A stretch of 64,000 bases of DNA from Azolla caroliniana (GCA_043228905.1 JBHGNT010000007.1:21204001-21268000), one strand, 5' to 3'. Shown: positions 35,064 to 47,301, counted from the first letter of the stretch. Notes: generated by a model from the sequence alone, not told the origin. A program made the numbers and translations.

Positions 35064-36121
35064 GCACCCGGAGGATCAGGAGAAAACCGCTTTCGTCACG
35101 GAATGGGGTGTTTTTTGGCAGAAGTAATGATGTTTGGTCTAAAAACGGTGCCGGCTACGTTCCAGCACATCATCACCGAAATCTTTCATGACTACATCCC
35201 GGCGTTCATGCAAGTCTTTCTCGACGATTTCGCCGTGTATGGCCATCGACGGGAACACATGACCCAGTTACGACTTTGCCTGGACCGATGTCGCCAAGCT
35301 CGATTGAGCTTAAACCCGGCGAAATGCGCGTTCTTAGTCACCAACGGCAACCTTCTCGGCCACATTGTCAGTCAAGAAGGCATCGCTATGGGCCCGGATA
35401 GAGTAAAGGCCATCCTAACCGCCTCCGCACCCTCGAACGCTAAGGCACTAAGCCGATTTTTGGGACAGATCCGGTGGCACAGCCGAATGATACGACACCT
35501 GGCCGATTTCGCGACACCTTTACACGCGGCCGTCCATCGCCTTCCCTTCCAATGGACGTCAATCGAGGACACGGCCTATCAGACCCTGAAACTAATGCTC
35601 TCACATGCCCCGGTGGTCCAGCCTCCGGTTTGGTCCGAACCGTTTCATGTCTTCGTAGATGCTTCGGACATCGCCATCGGAAGTGCCCTGATGCAATGCA
35701 CACCCCCGAATTGGTATAGGCCCATGTACTACGTCAGCCGATGGCTCTCGACCGCGGAAAAGAATTACTCCACCACCGAGTGGGAGGCCCCCGGTATGAT
35801 TTATAACATCAATAAATTCCGGCATTACCTCTTGGGCCGGAAGTTTACCTTTCACGTGGATCACTCGGCCCTTTATTTGGTCAATAAACAAGCCCTCACC
35901 GGACGGTTGGCTCGACCCGGGGTCCAACACGCCGTCGCCGACTACTTGAGCCATCTTGATTCAGGGGAACCGACGGAAACAACGTACGACGATTTACCGG
36001 ATGCCAGCTTATTTAACCTGACCACTATGCCAGACGATAACGAAGATGAATGGATCATGGAGATGACCCATTTTCTCAGTGTCGGCCTACCTCCCGAGCA
36101 CATGCCTCTTGACGCGAGGAA
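35064..36121 (+). pseudogene. Gypsy H RT palm and RNase H
   Basis: After the solo LTR the RT resumes (EKTAFVTEWG, then a frame change in a T-run near 35110). The frame from 35103 carries MMFGLKTVPATFQHII, VFLDDFAVYG (intact catalytic Asp pair), NPAKCAFLV and SRFLGQIRWHSRMI. RNase H follows with VFVDASDIAIGSALMQ, NYSTTEWEAPGMIYNINKFRHYLLG and VDHSALYLVN. It ends near the integrase zinc-binding region, where a second frame change (about 36300) leads to the integrase frame. Confidence 0.85.
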
Positions 36122-36974
36122 ATGCCTAGCAGTACGAAGCCGGAATTTTTGCCTCGTCTCGGACATTCTCTACCACAAAGGCTCGGACGGCATATGGCGC
36201 CGAGCGATTCGGCAATTCGAGAAGAACACCGTTCTTCAGGAGGCCCACCAGGGAGAAGCTGGGGGGCACTACGCCGGGGATTCCACGGCAAGGAAAGTTT
36301 GGCAAAGCGGATTGTGGTGGCCGACAACGAAGAGTTTTGCCGGCAGTGCGATTTGTGCCAACGACTGGGGCAACCAATGGAACAGTCACGCATGCCACAC
36401 CAGCCAATTCTTCCGTTGGACCCCTTTCAAAAATGGGGTTTGGATTTTGTAGGCCCTTTCAAACCACCCGCGGCCCGTACAGGGAATAGGTATATTATCG
36501 TTGCCACGGATTACTGCACCAAATGGGTCGAGGCTAAGGCACTCCGAGACAACACGGCGGCATCCACGACTAAATTTGTGTACGAGCACCTCTGGTGCCG
36601 TTACGGATGCCCAATCGAGCTCGTTAGTGACCAAGGTGGGCACTTCATCAATCATATAATACGTGAGCTTACACACCACTACGCGGTGGTGCACAAGAAA
36701 AGCACACCATACTACCCGCAGGCGAACAGCTTGGCGGAATCAACCAATAAAATCCTCCAAACCATACTGAAGAAGATCGTCAATGAAAACAAGACCGATT
36801 GGGATGACAAACTCCAGAGCGCGCTGTGGGCGTATCGTACGACTTTCAAAACAAGCATCCAATCAACCCCCTTTTGAATGGCGTTCGGGTTAGAAGTTGT
36901 AATGCCCGTCAAGTTCCAAGTCCCGAGCCTCCGAGTTCAAATCAAAGCACGGCTCCCCGAGGCCCAATCCAAGC
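36122..36974 (+). pseudogene. Gypsy H integrase core
   Basis: The frame to 36877 contains the CDLCQRLGQP zinc-finger end, Asp in WGLDFVGPF, Asp in VSDQGGHF and Glu in SLAESTNK: the three catalytic residues of a gypsy integrase. ALWAYRTTFKTSIQSTPF then meets a TGA, and the frame goes on (MAFGLEVVMP) until gypsy J is inserted at 36979. Confidence 0.85.
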
Positions 36975-36979
36975 AATAC
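36975..36979 (+). repeat. AATAC target duplication of gypsy J, left copy
   Basis: AATAC here and at 43290-43294 flank gypsy J exactly. Confidence 0.9.
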
Positions 36980-37435
36980 TATTAGAGATCTAAGTACTAA
37001 AGTAAGCTTAAGATAAGGATAAACAAATGATAGATAGAAAGGAGAATGAGAAAGAAGGGTGCCGATCCACCCAGCCACCCCCGAGCGAAGGGATCGAAAC
37101 GGACTCGAGCCTCGATCGGCGTCCCATACCACCGTCGTGGCGTCGAGTCGTACCTGGTGCTGGCGCGCTCGCTACCAGAGTTGACCCACCACAAGAGCAG
37201 AGTCTCGATGTAGTAAAAAAGATGATCAAATGAGGGTAGCTAGGCCTTTTATTTATAGCGATACCCAAGGCCCCCAGGCAAGTTCACACTTGACCTAATG
37301 GGTTGTCTCAATCCCCAGGATTAAAAGTAATCCTCCCCTTCTTTACACTCTCGTTTAACCCTCACACTTATCCACGTGTATAGAATACTACGGTAAATTC
37401 TCACCACGGGATATTAAATGGTCATGCACGTAACA
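36980..37435 (-). mobile_element. Gypsy J, 3' LTR (456 bp, minus strand)
   Basis: On the minus strand it runs TGTTACGTGCATGACC ... GATCTCTAATA. Its length equals the other LTR (42834-43289), and I count 12 differences (2.6%). Its last bases are TA instead of CA. A polypurine tract AAAGAGGGGGAGTA (minus strand) adjoins it at 37436-37449. Confidence 0.95.
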
Positions 37436-37449
37436 TACTCCCCCTCTTT

Positions 37450-37709
37450 AAAACATTGCACTCTTGCAATGGAAAGTTAGGGAAATTAGTTCTGAGAGTA
37501 TTTTCGCGTTCCCATGTGGCAACTTTTATTGATTTATCCATCCATTTTATTTTAAATTCTCGGATTTCTTTATTACGTAAATTTTTTGTTTTAACATCGA
37601 GAATTCTTTCTGGTACATGTGGTTTAGAAGATAATTCTTCAGAAGTAACCAGAGTTTCAGTTGTAACTGTATTGTCTCCAGAACCTAGAAGTTCTTTTAG
37701 ACGACTCAC
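37450..37709 (-). pseudogene. Gypsy J integrase C-terminus with chromodomain
   Basis: The minus strand reads [11 protein letters not shown] and then PERILDVKTKNLRNKEIREFKIKW...ATWERENTLRTNFPNF, a chromodomain of the chromovirus type, which in such elements guides integration to marked heterochromatin. The aromatic cage position before KWM and the ATWE turn are present. It is fused almost directly to the integrase N-terminal part because the catalytic core is deleted. Confidence 0.85.
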
Positions 37710-39418
37710 ATGGAGGACTGGATGAATTCCAACACCATCGGGAAGAGCAAGACGATAGGCTGGCCTTTTTGGGTGCGAGGAAGGCTAACAATAAAATCCA
37801 TGGATATACTTTCCCACTTATTATTGGGAATGTCCAAGGGATGTAAAAGTCCTGCGGCTTTAAGTCGCTCGGCTTTGTTAACCTGACACTGGTGACATTT
37901 AGTCACATAACTATGTATGTCAGGACGCATCTTAGGCCAATAAAATCGAGTGGAGATGAGAACGAGTGTACGATGTATTCCAGGGTGTCCTGTTGAGGGT
38001 GCATCATGGCATTCAAAAAGAATCCTCTTTTTGACCTTGGGTAAATCTGGAACACAAACCTTCCCATTACGGTAGAGCAAACCGTTAGCAATGTGGAAGT
38101 ATTCCTTCGAGGATGTGGTGGTGTCTGTTCCAGACTCAACTCTTGCCCAGTATTTTGCAAAATAACTGTCATCAGGATACTTTCCTCGAAGGTGATCATA
38201 AAGATCTGATGTTATTTCAGTGAAGCTAAGCATGTTAACTTCACGGATGCGACTTAGTGCATCAGCGACAGTGTTCATGGAACCTTTACGATATCGTATG
38301 GAAAAATCAAAGTCCTGGATGAGATCAGCCCATCGTGCCTTACGACCTTTCAGGTCTTGTTGGTCACAAAAATATTTCAAGGACTCGTGGTCCGTAGTTA
38401 CCACAAAGTGATTTCCATAAAGATAATGGCGCCATGTTTTGAGCGCATGTATAACTGCAAATAATTCCTTTTCTTGAACGGTATACCGACATTGAGCAGA
38501 ATCAAGTTTCTTACTCTCGAATGCTATTGGTTTACCATCTTGATACAAGACAACACCTATAGCATAATCGCTTGCATCGGTTTCAACCTCAAAAGGTTTT
38601 GAAGGATCAAGTAAAAGAAGTGAAGGAGCCTTGCAAACCAGGTCCTTGAGTTCCTTAAAGGTGAGGTCTAGTGTAGCATTCCACACAATAGGTTTTGTAG
38701 ACTTACGCGTTTGACCTTTTAAATGATCAGTAAACGGCGTCGTCAATTGGGAGTAATTACGAAGAGACTTTCGCAAAAACCCGACAAAACCAAGGAATGA
38801 TCGAACTTCTCGAATATTCCGAAGAGTGGGCCAAAGCTTGATTTTCTCAATGCGAGAAGGATCAATTTCAACTCCTCGTTCGGTTATGAGATGTCCAAGA
38901 TAAGTAATTGATTTCTTGAAGAACTCACATTTTGAGATCTTTGCATAAAACTGTTTGTCACGCAATGTTCGTAAAACAAAGCGGACATGTCTAGCATGTT
39001 CTTGTAATGTACGACTATAAACTAAAATATCATCCAAGAAAATAACGACAAATTTTCCAAGTTGTTCTCGGAAAATGTCATTTATTTCTTGTTGAAAAGT
39101 AGCCGGAGCATTGGTCAAACCAAAATGCATAACCGAAAACTCGTAATGGCTATAGCGCGTACGAAATGCCGTTTTAGGAACATCGTCCTCACTTATTCGT
39201 ATTTGATGGTAGCCAGTACGGAGATCAAGTTTCGTAAAATACCGAGCTCCTTGGAGACGGTCAATTAGATCGTCAACCTGGGGCAATGGGTACGAATTCT
39301 TGATCGTCACTTTATTCAAGCGTCGGTAATTAATACACATACGCCATGTGCCCTCTTTCTTTTTAACCAAGAGAACTGGTGCACCCCATGGAGATTTACT
39401 ATAACGTATATAACCCAT
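37706..39418 (-). CDS. Gypsy J RT-RNase H-integrase N-terminus (570 codons)
   Basis: A clean frame. [49 protein letters not shown] (catalytic). RNase [50 protein letters not shown]. Integrase zinc finger: the HPGIHRT and [13 protein letters not shown] part of the HHCC motif. It then reads [16 protein letters not shown] and breaks off; the remaining catalytic core (second Asp and Glu) is missing. The upstream Gag-protease frame is in the same phase, separated by one TGA at 39419-39421. Confidence 0.85.
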   Translation of the reverse strand: MGYIRYSKSPWGAPVLLVKKKEGTWRMCINYRRLNKVTIKNSYPLPQVDDLIDRLQGARYFTKLDLRTGYHQIRISEDDVPKTAFRTRYSHYEFSVMHFGLTNAPATFQQEINDIFREQLGKFVVIFLDDILVYSRTLQEHARHVRFVLRTLRDKQFYAKISKCEFFKKSITYLGHLITERGVEIDPSRIEKIKLWPTLRNIREVRSFLGFVGFLRKSLRNYSQLTTPFTDHLKGQTRKSTKPIVWNATLDLTFKELKDLVCKAPSLLLLDPSKPFEVETDASDYAIGVVLYQDGKPIAFESKKLDSAQCRYTVQEKELFAVIHALKTWRHYLYGNHFVVTTDHESLKYFCDQQDLKGRKARWADLIQDFDFSIRYRKGSMNTVADALSRIREVNMLSFTEITSDLYDHLRGKYPDDSYFAKYWARVESGTDTTTSSKEYFHIANGLLYRNGKVCVPDLPKVKKRILFECHDAPSTGHPGIHRTLVLISTRFYWPKMRPDIHSYVTKCHQCQVNKAERLKAAGLLHPLDIPNNKWESISMDFIVSLPRTQKGQPIVLLFPMVLEFIQSSM

Positions 39419-40552
39419 TCATAAATAGTCCTTGAGTTGCTTAGATACCTCATCTTCTTCGGATCGACTTAAGCGATACGGAGGTATACTTATTGGTGCA
39501 ACACCAGGTACAATATCTATACGATGGTCTATATTACGTTTAGGAGGTAACCCTTCAGGTAGTTCACTTGGAAAAACATCATGAAAATCATTTAAGATTT
39601 CATCAAGTTGTTGTTGTTCAAAATATGTTAATTGAACCGGGACATTATCGATATTGTAAACGTGAATGTCCGGATCAAGTACACAATAAAATAACGTAGA
39701 ACAAGACAACTCGGATATTGATGGACACAAGGAAACAATCGAGAGGGATTGTTTTTTTACACATTGAATAAAATGCGTACAATCGTTCAGTACAAAAGAA
39801 ATAGAATGGTGAACCCAATCAATAAATAAAGAAGAGTTTTTATTATAAAACCAGGGATAACCCAGTATTACATCGGTGGTACAAAGATTCATTACATGGA
39901 AGTCTACTTCCTCTATATAAGTATCAATAGAAATTCCTAATGAATGAATCACCCCGTTGATGTATTGTACTCTTCCATCAGCCAAGTGCACCGTGTAGGT
40001 GTGATCACTTACGGTGGGTTGGATTCCCCATATCTGAACCAAACGATCATTCACAAAATTGTGTGAGCTTCCCGAATCAAATAAAAATTGTACGGGAGAT
40101 CCATTGATATACTCGTTTGCACGTAGTAAATCATTGGGGCCCAATACATAGTGAGGGAAAGAACATTGACAATTACTTAAATGATGTGTATTGACCTGAA
40201 GGACATTAGGAATCTGACCTTTATGGTCTGCAGCTTTAGCTTTGTTGTCGTGCTCTTTCCGTTGTAGCTTTCGACATTGATCTTTTGTATGACCCTTCTT
40301 TTTGCAAAATACGCAAAAAGGATGTTGTCGCTTACAATTGCGATCCAGGAATTCGTTGGGTGTCTTGCGTTTCCCAACAAATTGCGACTGCTTAGTCCCG
40401 GGCGCTTCGTTGGGTTTGTTGTGGTCCTTCTTCGAAGTGCGTTTATAGCGAAGAACTATTTTAACGGCCTCTTCGAAGGATTTTGGATCCTTATCGTGCA
40501 CTATCCAGCGATAGTCCGAATTGGGGATGCCATTGACAAAACAAGCTATCAA
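39419..40552 (-). CDS. Gypsy J Gag end and protease
   Basis: A 377-codon frame. It begins ACFVNGIPNSDYRWIVHDKD, holds a zinc knuckle CVFCKKKGHTKDQC near residue 80, and the protease with LFDSGSSHNFVN (catalytic DSG intact) and TDVILGYPWF. The spacer RSEEDEVSKQLKDYL ends at a TGA, which interrupts the frame just before RT. With one stop codon only, this was a recent Gag-Pol. Confidence 0.85.
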   Translation of the reverse strand: MIACFVNGIPNSDYRWIVHDKDPKSFEEAVKIVLRYKRTSKKDHNKPNEAPGTKQSQFVGKRKTPNEFLDRNCKRQHPFCVFCKKKGHTKDQCRKLQRKEHDNKAKAADHKGQIPNVLQVNTHHLSNCQCSFPHYVLGPNDLLRANEYINGSPVQFLFDSGSSHNFVNDRLVQIWGIQPTVSDHTYTVHLADGRVQYINGVIHSLGISIDTYIEEVDFHVMNLCTTDVILGYPWFYNKNSSLFIDWVHHSISFVLNDCTHFIQCVKKQSLSIVSLCPSISELSCSTLFYCVLDPDIHVYNIDNVPVQLTYFEQQQLDEILNDFHDVFPSELPEGLPPKRNIDHRIDIVPGVAPISIPPYRLSRSEEDEVSKQLKDYL

Positions 40553-41152
40553 CCAATTGTCCCCTTCTAGACCCGATTTTTAGATTTGGGTTCTAGCATG
40601 GTGAACATAGTCTTCTAGAGAGGAAAATTTCCTGCTAGAGAGGTTCATTAAAGCTTGTGTTGCCTCGGTTCGAGAGGGAGGTTGCAGAAATTGGCCCTTA
40701 AAAACCGTGACAAAATCTGTCCAGGTATCGGGCAATTTCCCCGTTGTACGGAGCCCACGCCACTAGGCGGCGGCCTTACCCCCGAGTTCTCGGCCGACAT
40801 ATGCAATCTTCGTACTATCTGGCGTGGGATAGAGCTAAAAATGAGACTCCTATCATCCCAGCCATGTGCAGATTGCTTCTTCGGTTCTTTCCTTTTTGTC
40901 TCCCGTAAATGGCTTAACGACAAATGATGGTTCACCTTGTCGCTCATAAGGTCTATTAGTCTCACGTTGTAGACTAATGACACGTGCCTCAAGAGCACTC
41001 TGAGATTGCCGAAGTTCGGTCATCTGTTGAGCGGTGAAACTAAGGTATTGGGTTATTTGTGCCAAATACATCTCAGTGGACATTTGTCCAGGAGGATTCC
41101 CTTGAGTTCCTTCCGCTTGAGCGGATGACATCGGGTCGTTAATTTGAGCCAT
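40553..41152 (-). pseudogene. Gypsy J Gag N-terminal region
   Basis: The start codon at 41152 (minus strand) opens MAQINDPMSSAQAEG, with a Gln/Thr-rich helix (TAQQMTELRQSQSAL) and PSFVVKPFTGDKK. The frame ends with a stop near 40855, and the capsid-like continuation (IAYVGRELGGKAAA, LSSRKFSSLEDYVHHA) is found in other phases down to 40553. At least one frameshift and two stops. Confidence 0.75.
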
Positions 41153-42819
41153 TAAAGATTATTTCTGGAAAAGAAATAGGATAAGGTCAGAGAGATAGTC
41201 ATAACATCATGTCGTGATGTAAACATATCATAGGCAAACATTAATCGATATCATGATCTCACGTCAATACCCCTCTAGACGTATGAGATGAGGTTCAAGA
41301 TCAGGTTACTATGGTAACACAAAGGTGTTTTAAAAACCATGGGGGTGACAAATAAATGTCTTTCCCTTATTTCTATATCGATTTTTTCATGGTGGCTCCC
41401 CGAGGCTCAACCATGTATGTTCGCGTCATGAATAGTTTATACACGAAAAAAATGTTAACAATAAACTATGTTTCGGTGCCCACATATGTGGTTTCGGCTC
41501 TTTAAGTCCTATTACGAGGACCCCGAGGTGCACTTAGACCTTAAGTCTAAACATGTGTTATAGTCATATGTATCAAGGATGTTGTATGGTCTTGGTCATA
41601 TTTGAACTCGAGACCTCGAGAACAAATACATTAAACACTTGATCCAACCAAGTAAGTTGCTCTTCTTAAATGCTTAATGTTTGATGCGTATAAGAGATAT
41701 GCGAGATCATATATCTTTTTTCTAAAAGAACATATATGTCAAGGGTCCTTATTTCGCCCTCATTTACCAAAACTATGTTGGTACGTTACCTAACCTCAAG
41801 TCTCATAATTACGATGGCATACGCCAAAGTGCAACCTAATGGTCAAACCAAATGAGCCCCCGTTTCGTAGTAGGCTCACGTGGCCCATCACATGGTCACG
41901 TCATTACGAATGCCTCTCGTAAGAACGAGCTCATGGTGGCATCGTATCCCTGTAACGAGGGAGGGATGTTGGATACGTGTGTCATTGGAGCGACCTCACT
42001 TGAAATGGGTCAAGCCCTACGTACTCAACATCATTATGGCTATAGGCGTTTCTTTACGTAACGAAATCGAGGTCATCAACGGGGTTGTCAACAATAAAAA
42101 ATTGTTGAAAAAGGGATGGTGACAACGCCATTCTCACAAAAATGTGAGGACGGCCACCAACATCCTTTTCCCGACAAGGACGACTTTCGATATAATCACG
42201 TAATAACGAATATACACATATGTTTACTTATCACATATATACGATCAAATACGTATATACGTGACCACATATGGTTATATTAACATATCGTTATATTAAA
42301 TAGCCACAAATGATGTGATCGAGATACGTAATCGAGGTATATACCTCTACGCACACGAAACATCCACAAATAAGAGATCATCGTAATACGCAATTGAGGT
42401 ATTGACCTCTTATGCATACGAGACCAACCGCATATCGTTTACAACAAATCAAGGTATTAAACTCATATGCAAACATAACATATGTTCGTGAACGTAATAC
42501 GTAATTGAGGTATTAACCTCGTACGCATACGACACTCATCACATATTATTAATATGTCAAACGAGGTATTGACCTCGTGCACATATGTAAACGTTTTAGA
42601 TAATCAATTAAAGACCACTACAACATCATTGACTTAATGAAAAAAATTACATATAAACTAAACACATGATTAGATGGGAGAAGAGAGAATAGAAAGAAAA
42701 ATTATGGAAAGAGTTACCAAAGTTCTTTGTTGATCGTTGTTTGGATCAAGGCTGACCGCACATCGATCGATCAGCATCAATCAAAACACAAATGAAAAAC
42801 AAAGAAACATTAGTACATA
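41153..42819 (-). other. Gypsy J untranslated leader with repeated hairpins
   Basis: About 1.67 kb lies between the primer site and the Gag start, with no coding content. Five palindromic motifs of the type GAGGTATTGACCTC occur at 42334, 42396, 42451 (degenerate), 42507 and 42563, spaced 55-62 bp apart within a diverged tandem array. A region near 41580-41665 on the minus strand has weak tRNA-like boxes. Confidence 0.7.
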
Positions 42820-42831
42820 GCTCTGATACCA
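42820..42831 (-). promoter_or_regulatory. Gypsy J primer-binding site
   Basis: On the minus strand TGGTATCAGAGC, the exact initiator tRNA-Met primer site, two bases after the LTR. Confidence 0.9.
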
Positions 42832-42833
42832 AA

Positions 42834-43289
42834 TATTAGAGATCTAAGTACTAAAGTAAGCTTAAGATAAGGATAAACAAATGATAGATAGAAAGGAGAA
42901 TGAGAAAGAAGGGTGCCGATCCACCCGACCACCCCCAAGCGAAGGGATCGAAACGGACTCGAGCCTCGATCAGCGTCCCATACCACCACCGTGGCGTCGA
43001 GTCGTACCTGGTGCTGGCGCGCTCGCTACCAGAGTTGACCCACCACAAGAGCAGAGTCTCGATGTAGTCAAAAAGATGATCAAATGAGGGTAGCTAGGCC
43101 TCTTATTTATAGCGATACCAAAGGCCCCTAGGCAAGTTCACACTTGACCTAATGGGTTGTCTCAATCCCGAGGATTAAAAGTAATCCTCCCCTTCTTTAC
43201 ACTCTCGTTTAACCCTCACACTTATCCACGTGTATAGAATACTACGGTAAATTCTCACCACGGGATATTAAATGGTCATGCCCGTAACA
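42834..43289 (-). mobile_element. Gypsy J, 5' LTR (456 bp, minus strand)
   Basis: Same sequence as 36980-37435 apart from 12 differences. It ends at 43289 with TGTTACGGGC (minus strand) followed by the AATAC duplication. Between the LTRs the order is Gag, protease, RT, RNase H, integrase, chromodomain. Confidence 0.95.
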
Positions 43290-43294
43290 AATAC

Positions 43295-43690
43295 CGGCTG
43301 GAACAACTCCTCGAACTCGGCGAAGACAGGATAGAAAGTATGGCCCAGCTCGAACAACGCCAATGACAATGCAAGGCTTTCGTGGATCGACATCGAAACG
43401 GGTTGGAGAAGGAGCTCACCATTGGCAAACCGGTTCTCCTTTTTCAAACACGACTCGGGTCTATGCCGGGAAAATTAAGATTTCGGTGGACCGGTCCATT
43501 CTGGATTATCGACGAGTTCAACGGGACGTTCCAGCTCGGCACACTCGCCGGCGACACTGTCAAAAGCTGGGCCAATGGTTTTCGACTTCGACCATATCGA
43601 GGCACTACACCACCCAACCCGTTTACCGAGCCACACGACACAAACGAGTTTCGGGAGACCACCACGGAGGAGGGCACATGTCCCCCTTAA
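43295..43690 (+). pseudogene. Gypsy H integrase C-terminal part
   Basis: Gypsy H resumes after J with LEQLLELGEDRIESM (interrupted by a TGA), then FVDRHRNGLEKELTIGKPVLLF and FRWTGPFWIIDEFNGTFQL...VKSWANGFRLRPYRG, the post-core fold typical of gypsy integrases without a chromodomain. It ends with TAA at 43688. Confidence 0.8.
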
Positions 43691-43899
43691 TAAGGACTCA
43701 CCAGCCTTCTTGAAATTAATAAAGTAGGTAGGATTAACCATAGTTTAGCCACCGATTAGCTACACCTACACCACCCACCTAGGCACCCACAATTTTAGGA
43801 GCACCCCTCGCCACCTCTCATTTAGTACCTATTTAAGCACATGCAAAGCACTAGAAGCACCCCACTCACCTTCAGGACACGTGGCGCGAGTCACTTATT
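43691..43899 (+). other. Spacer between H pol and its third frame
   Basis: About 200 bp with stops in all frames, A/C-rich. It separates the pol end and the accessory frame. Confidence 0.6.
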
Positions 43900-46800
43900 A
43901 TGGCACCCACGACTCAGAATCTTCAGGATTCGCTTCGGGCACAAAACCCTAGGAGTAAGCTACTAAAACCATTTCCAAAACGCAGCACAGACACAGAAGT
44001 TCATCATCGCTCCCAATCTCCATCACGCTCAAGCTCAAAAGCCCCTTTTCACTCTCATCGCTCTAAACGCTCTTGCTCTCAAGCCCTCTTCCGCTCTCAT
44101 AGCCCCTCTGCCGAACTTCCCCTTCCTGCTGTTCCTCCTCTGTCTCGCCCTCGCCTCATCACTCTTCTTCACTCTTCCACACAGTCAAACCCTGTCTCCA
44201 TCTCCACCATGCCTCTTACCGCTTCAACAAAAACCCGCGCCTGGCTCCAGGAACGAGGAATGGGCGGTTACTTGAAGGTCATCGATGCCCCCGCGCACCC
44301 GGATGCCCAAGGAGTGGCTAAACGTATTTGTCCCGAAGCCATCACCAACAACATGCTTCGAGCTGTTTTGGACCTGCAACGGGGGGGGGACCATGAGGTC
44401 GACATACCCCCGGCATCGAAGCTGAAAGAGTACTTCAGTGAGTACTCAACCTCAGGGAAGGCATATCGCACGTATGGCGGTCCCAACAGAGCTTTCGGGG
44501 AGATTGCTCGTATATTTATGGAGTATGCGTTCGTGCATACGAACCCGACGAGCATGCCGCAGAACAAGGCAGCCATCATCATCAGTGCGTATGAAGGAAA
44601 CAGAGTCGATTGGGGAATCATCACAGGTGAAGAACTCCGCGCCGCCTTGGCCTCATTCTAGTCCGGTAAGAAGATGTTGTCTGTTCTTACCCACTTTTTG
44701 ATGGTTCTATACCCACCCTCTTCTCATCCTTCCCCTCGCACACTCACGTCCCCACCACCACCACAAAGGCAGAGAGAGAAATTGGTTGCCATCAGCCACG
44801 AAGCATGGGAGGAGCCCACATCGCCTTCACCTCCTGCCGCCGACCAAAACCCCGCATCGGCACCACCACCCTCCCAACCCCAACAAAAAAGGGTAGTTTC
44901 CGAGACCTGCCAAGAATGGGAGGAGGAGATAGCCACGAAGGACAACACGGCAGACGATGTCACCATTCGACAGCCAACGCCGCGCCCCTCGGTAACTTCC
45001 CCAGGGCCTAGCCCACGCCCCAACACACAACAGGCAGCACCACCACGACCCCAGAAAAGGAAGCAGTCGGAGGAAACGACACTACCGGCCCCGGAACCCC
45101 AAACCCAGCCGAGCAAGAGAAGATGACTCAACCGTGAGTCCTCGGCAGAACAGAAAGAGCCACAACAGGAGCAAGCCTTAGTTGTCAGCCAGAGCAACCT
45201 GGCCATCATCCCTGAGGAGGCATCACTGAACCAAGGAAAGATCGAGCATGGGCAGACAACGCAGATCTCGGAGGATGAAGTCCTCGGGTATAAAGACCTC
45301 CCCACAGAGGCTTACGAATTTAGTGCGCTCCTACGCCTTGGTACGACATTCGAGCTGGTCGACTTCCTCGCCAGAGCCCAAGTCGCAACAGCCGCTCGAA
45401 TGGCGGAAGAGCACGCCGAAACAAAATTGATTCAACGCGCGCTATTAGGTGAAATTGAGCCCTAGGACGACGGGGCTTTACAAAAAATAGGGAGAAAGAA
45501 GCAGGCAAAACAAGCCGCTCTCCTCATGGAGGTCCCCGAGTTGAACACGGCCCTTATCGAGGTATATAGGGACCTGGATCGCACTACGCGGCCAACCAAA
45601 GACATGGCCTGAAAGATAAAAACAGCCCAAAATTAGGCTAAGGTGGCTACGGAATTATGGCATGCTGCGAAACAGAAACTAGCAGCCTGGGAGCAAAACC
45701 GGCCGGAACAACAACTCTTGAGCCTTCCGGCCACAACCACCGAGGCCATCCCAGCCCCTCCACGCATAACAATGATAGATGAAAGCACCGTCACGGATTC
45801 AATCCTGACGATCCAGGCCAGCACACTAACGGACTCGTTACAAATGGTCGATGCCTGCACAACAACCGAGGCGGCCACGCCAATGGAGAAGACCGAGATA
45901 CCACCCCCTCGTTCACCCAAGGAGGTGGCAACCCAGACAGAACCCCCGCTCCGGGATTACCGAACGGAGCTTAAAGAAGAACAATGGCGGACCGAGAGAC
46001 ACGAACAACGGCATCAGGAGGCCATGGCTCGCTTAAAAGAAGAAGCTTCCAAATAGATGGCCGAGATTGGAGCCCAGGCCGACCAAAGGATACACGAGCA
46101 GAACGAAGCACTAGGCCGGGTACAAGCGCAAGCTGCGGGCAAAGAAGCAGAACTCAAAAGCAAGCTGGAGGAATACGCGGCCATAGTGACAGAGAAAGAG
46201 AAGGAGGTCCTAGACCTACAGGCCACGCTCGACATTGCGAAAGACTGGAACCACCGGCAGGAGGAAAGAAATCGCCAACGGGAGGACAAAATGATCGCGG
46301 AGAATGTCGAGCTGTAGAGTCAACGTACGACCCTTAAAGAAATGGCTGACGAGTTTTTCATCAAATGCAAGCTACTTTCGGAGCAAAAAGACGAATTATC
46401 TTATTCTTACTTCGCCCTACAAGAAGAGAGAATCGTCGAACGGGAACAAGTCCGGGCCACGTGTCAAAAAGAATGGGAGAAAGCTACCGAAGAACTCACC
46501 AAGCATTACGAGCAGTCTATCCAGCTCGTAACCGCGGATGCAAAGAACACTCAAGCCACCTATGAACTACTAGCAAAGAAGCTTCAGGCCGAGGTCAACG
46601 GCTTAAAACAGGAATTGGCAGTCGTCCGAGCACAGCCCGGCATGGATGAGACACACATCAGAATACTGATCGAGAAACAGCGCCAGCACCTCACCAAAAA
46701 GGTCGAGGAAACATTAAGTCGCGCAGGAGACGAATGGGCAGCCCAAGCTGCTGAATTGCATATTTTACGCGCCGACGCCGAGAACGAACAGGAGGGCCGC

Positions 46801-47301
46801 GGCTTTTACAAAATGGATGAAGCCAGCATACAAAACCTGCGGGCAGATTTAACCGAGGATTACCAGTCCTTGGCAAAATCTCACACCGCGGCACTCGAGC
46901 AAATACTGGAGGACTTCAATGACGGTCAGATGCTGTTTTGCCTGGAAGCAGAAGCCTTCGAACGAGAACGACTCGCAGCCATCCCAACCAGCCCTCCAAT
47001 GGCCACAGAGCAGCAAGAGGAACCTTCCAGCGAGGGGATCACGGACACGGCACAGGAGGAACTCGCCCCGGCCAACAGACCTCCCGAGGACGCCCACACG
47101 GTACTAGATCCAATCGAAGTAGAGGTCAGCGCCCTCGGACCCACACCACCACCAGAAGAATCGGCCGCACCTGAGGCGGACACCCGAGAGGATATGACAC
47201 CCCCGGACCAAACTCAACCTCCCGCACTGACAATCCAACCAGACCACCCTGCCACCACCCCGGACCCCGAAAACATCCTCGACATCTTAAAAGAGGAATG
47301 A
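43900..47301 (+). pseudogene. Gypsy H accessory ORF3: globular head and long coiled coil
   Basis: One reading phase spans about 1,133 codons from ATG 43900 to TGA 47299. It is broken by stops near 44659, 45124, 45463, 45610, 45634, 46054 and 46315, but I see no frameshift. N-terminal: Ser/Arg-rich stretch, then a globular part (AWLQERGMGGYLKVI, YRTYGGPNRAFGEIARIFMEYAF, AAIIISAYEGNRVDWGIIT). Middle: Pro/Gln/Glu-rich linkers and a helical YEFSALLRLGTTFEL. From about 45950 to 46930 a long Glu/Lys/Gln-rich coiled coil (RLKEEASK, QKDELSYSYFALQEERI). The tail is Pro/Glu-rich. It lies after integrase like the env-like or accessory frames of Athila and Tat elements; I recognise no known domain. Confidence 0.6.

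Noticed and set aside
44724-45305. Minus-strand frame of 193 codons in gypsy H
   Set aside because: Shadow of the Pro/Gln-rich part of ORF3; no motif.
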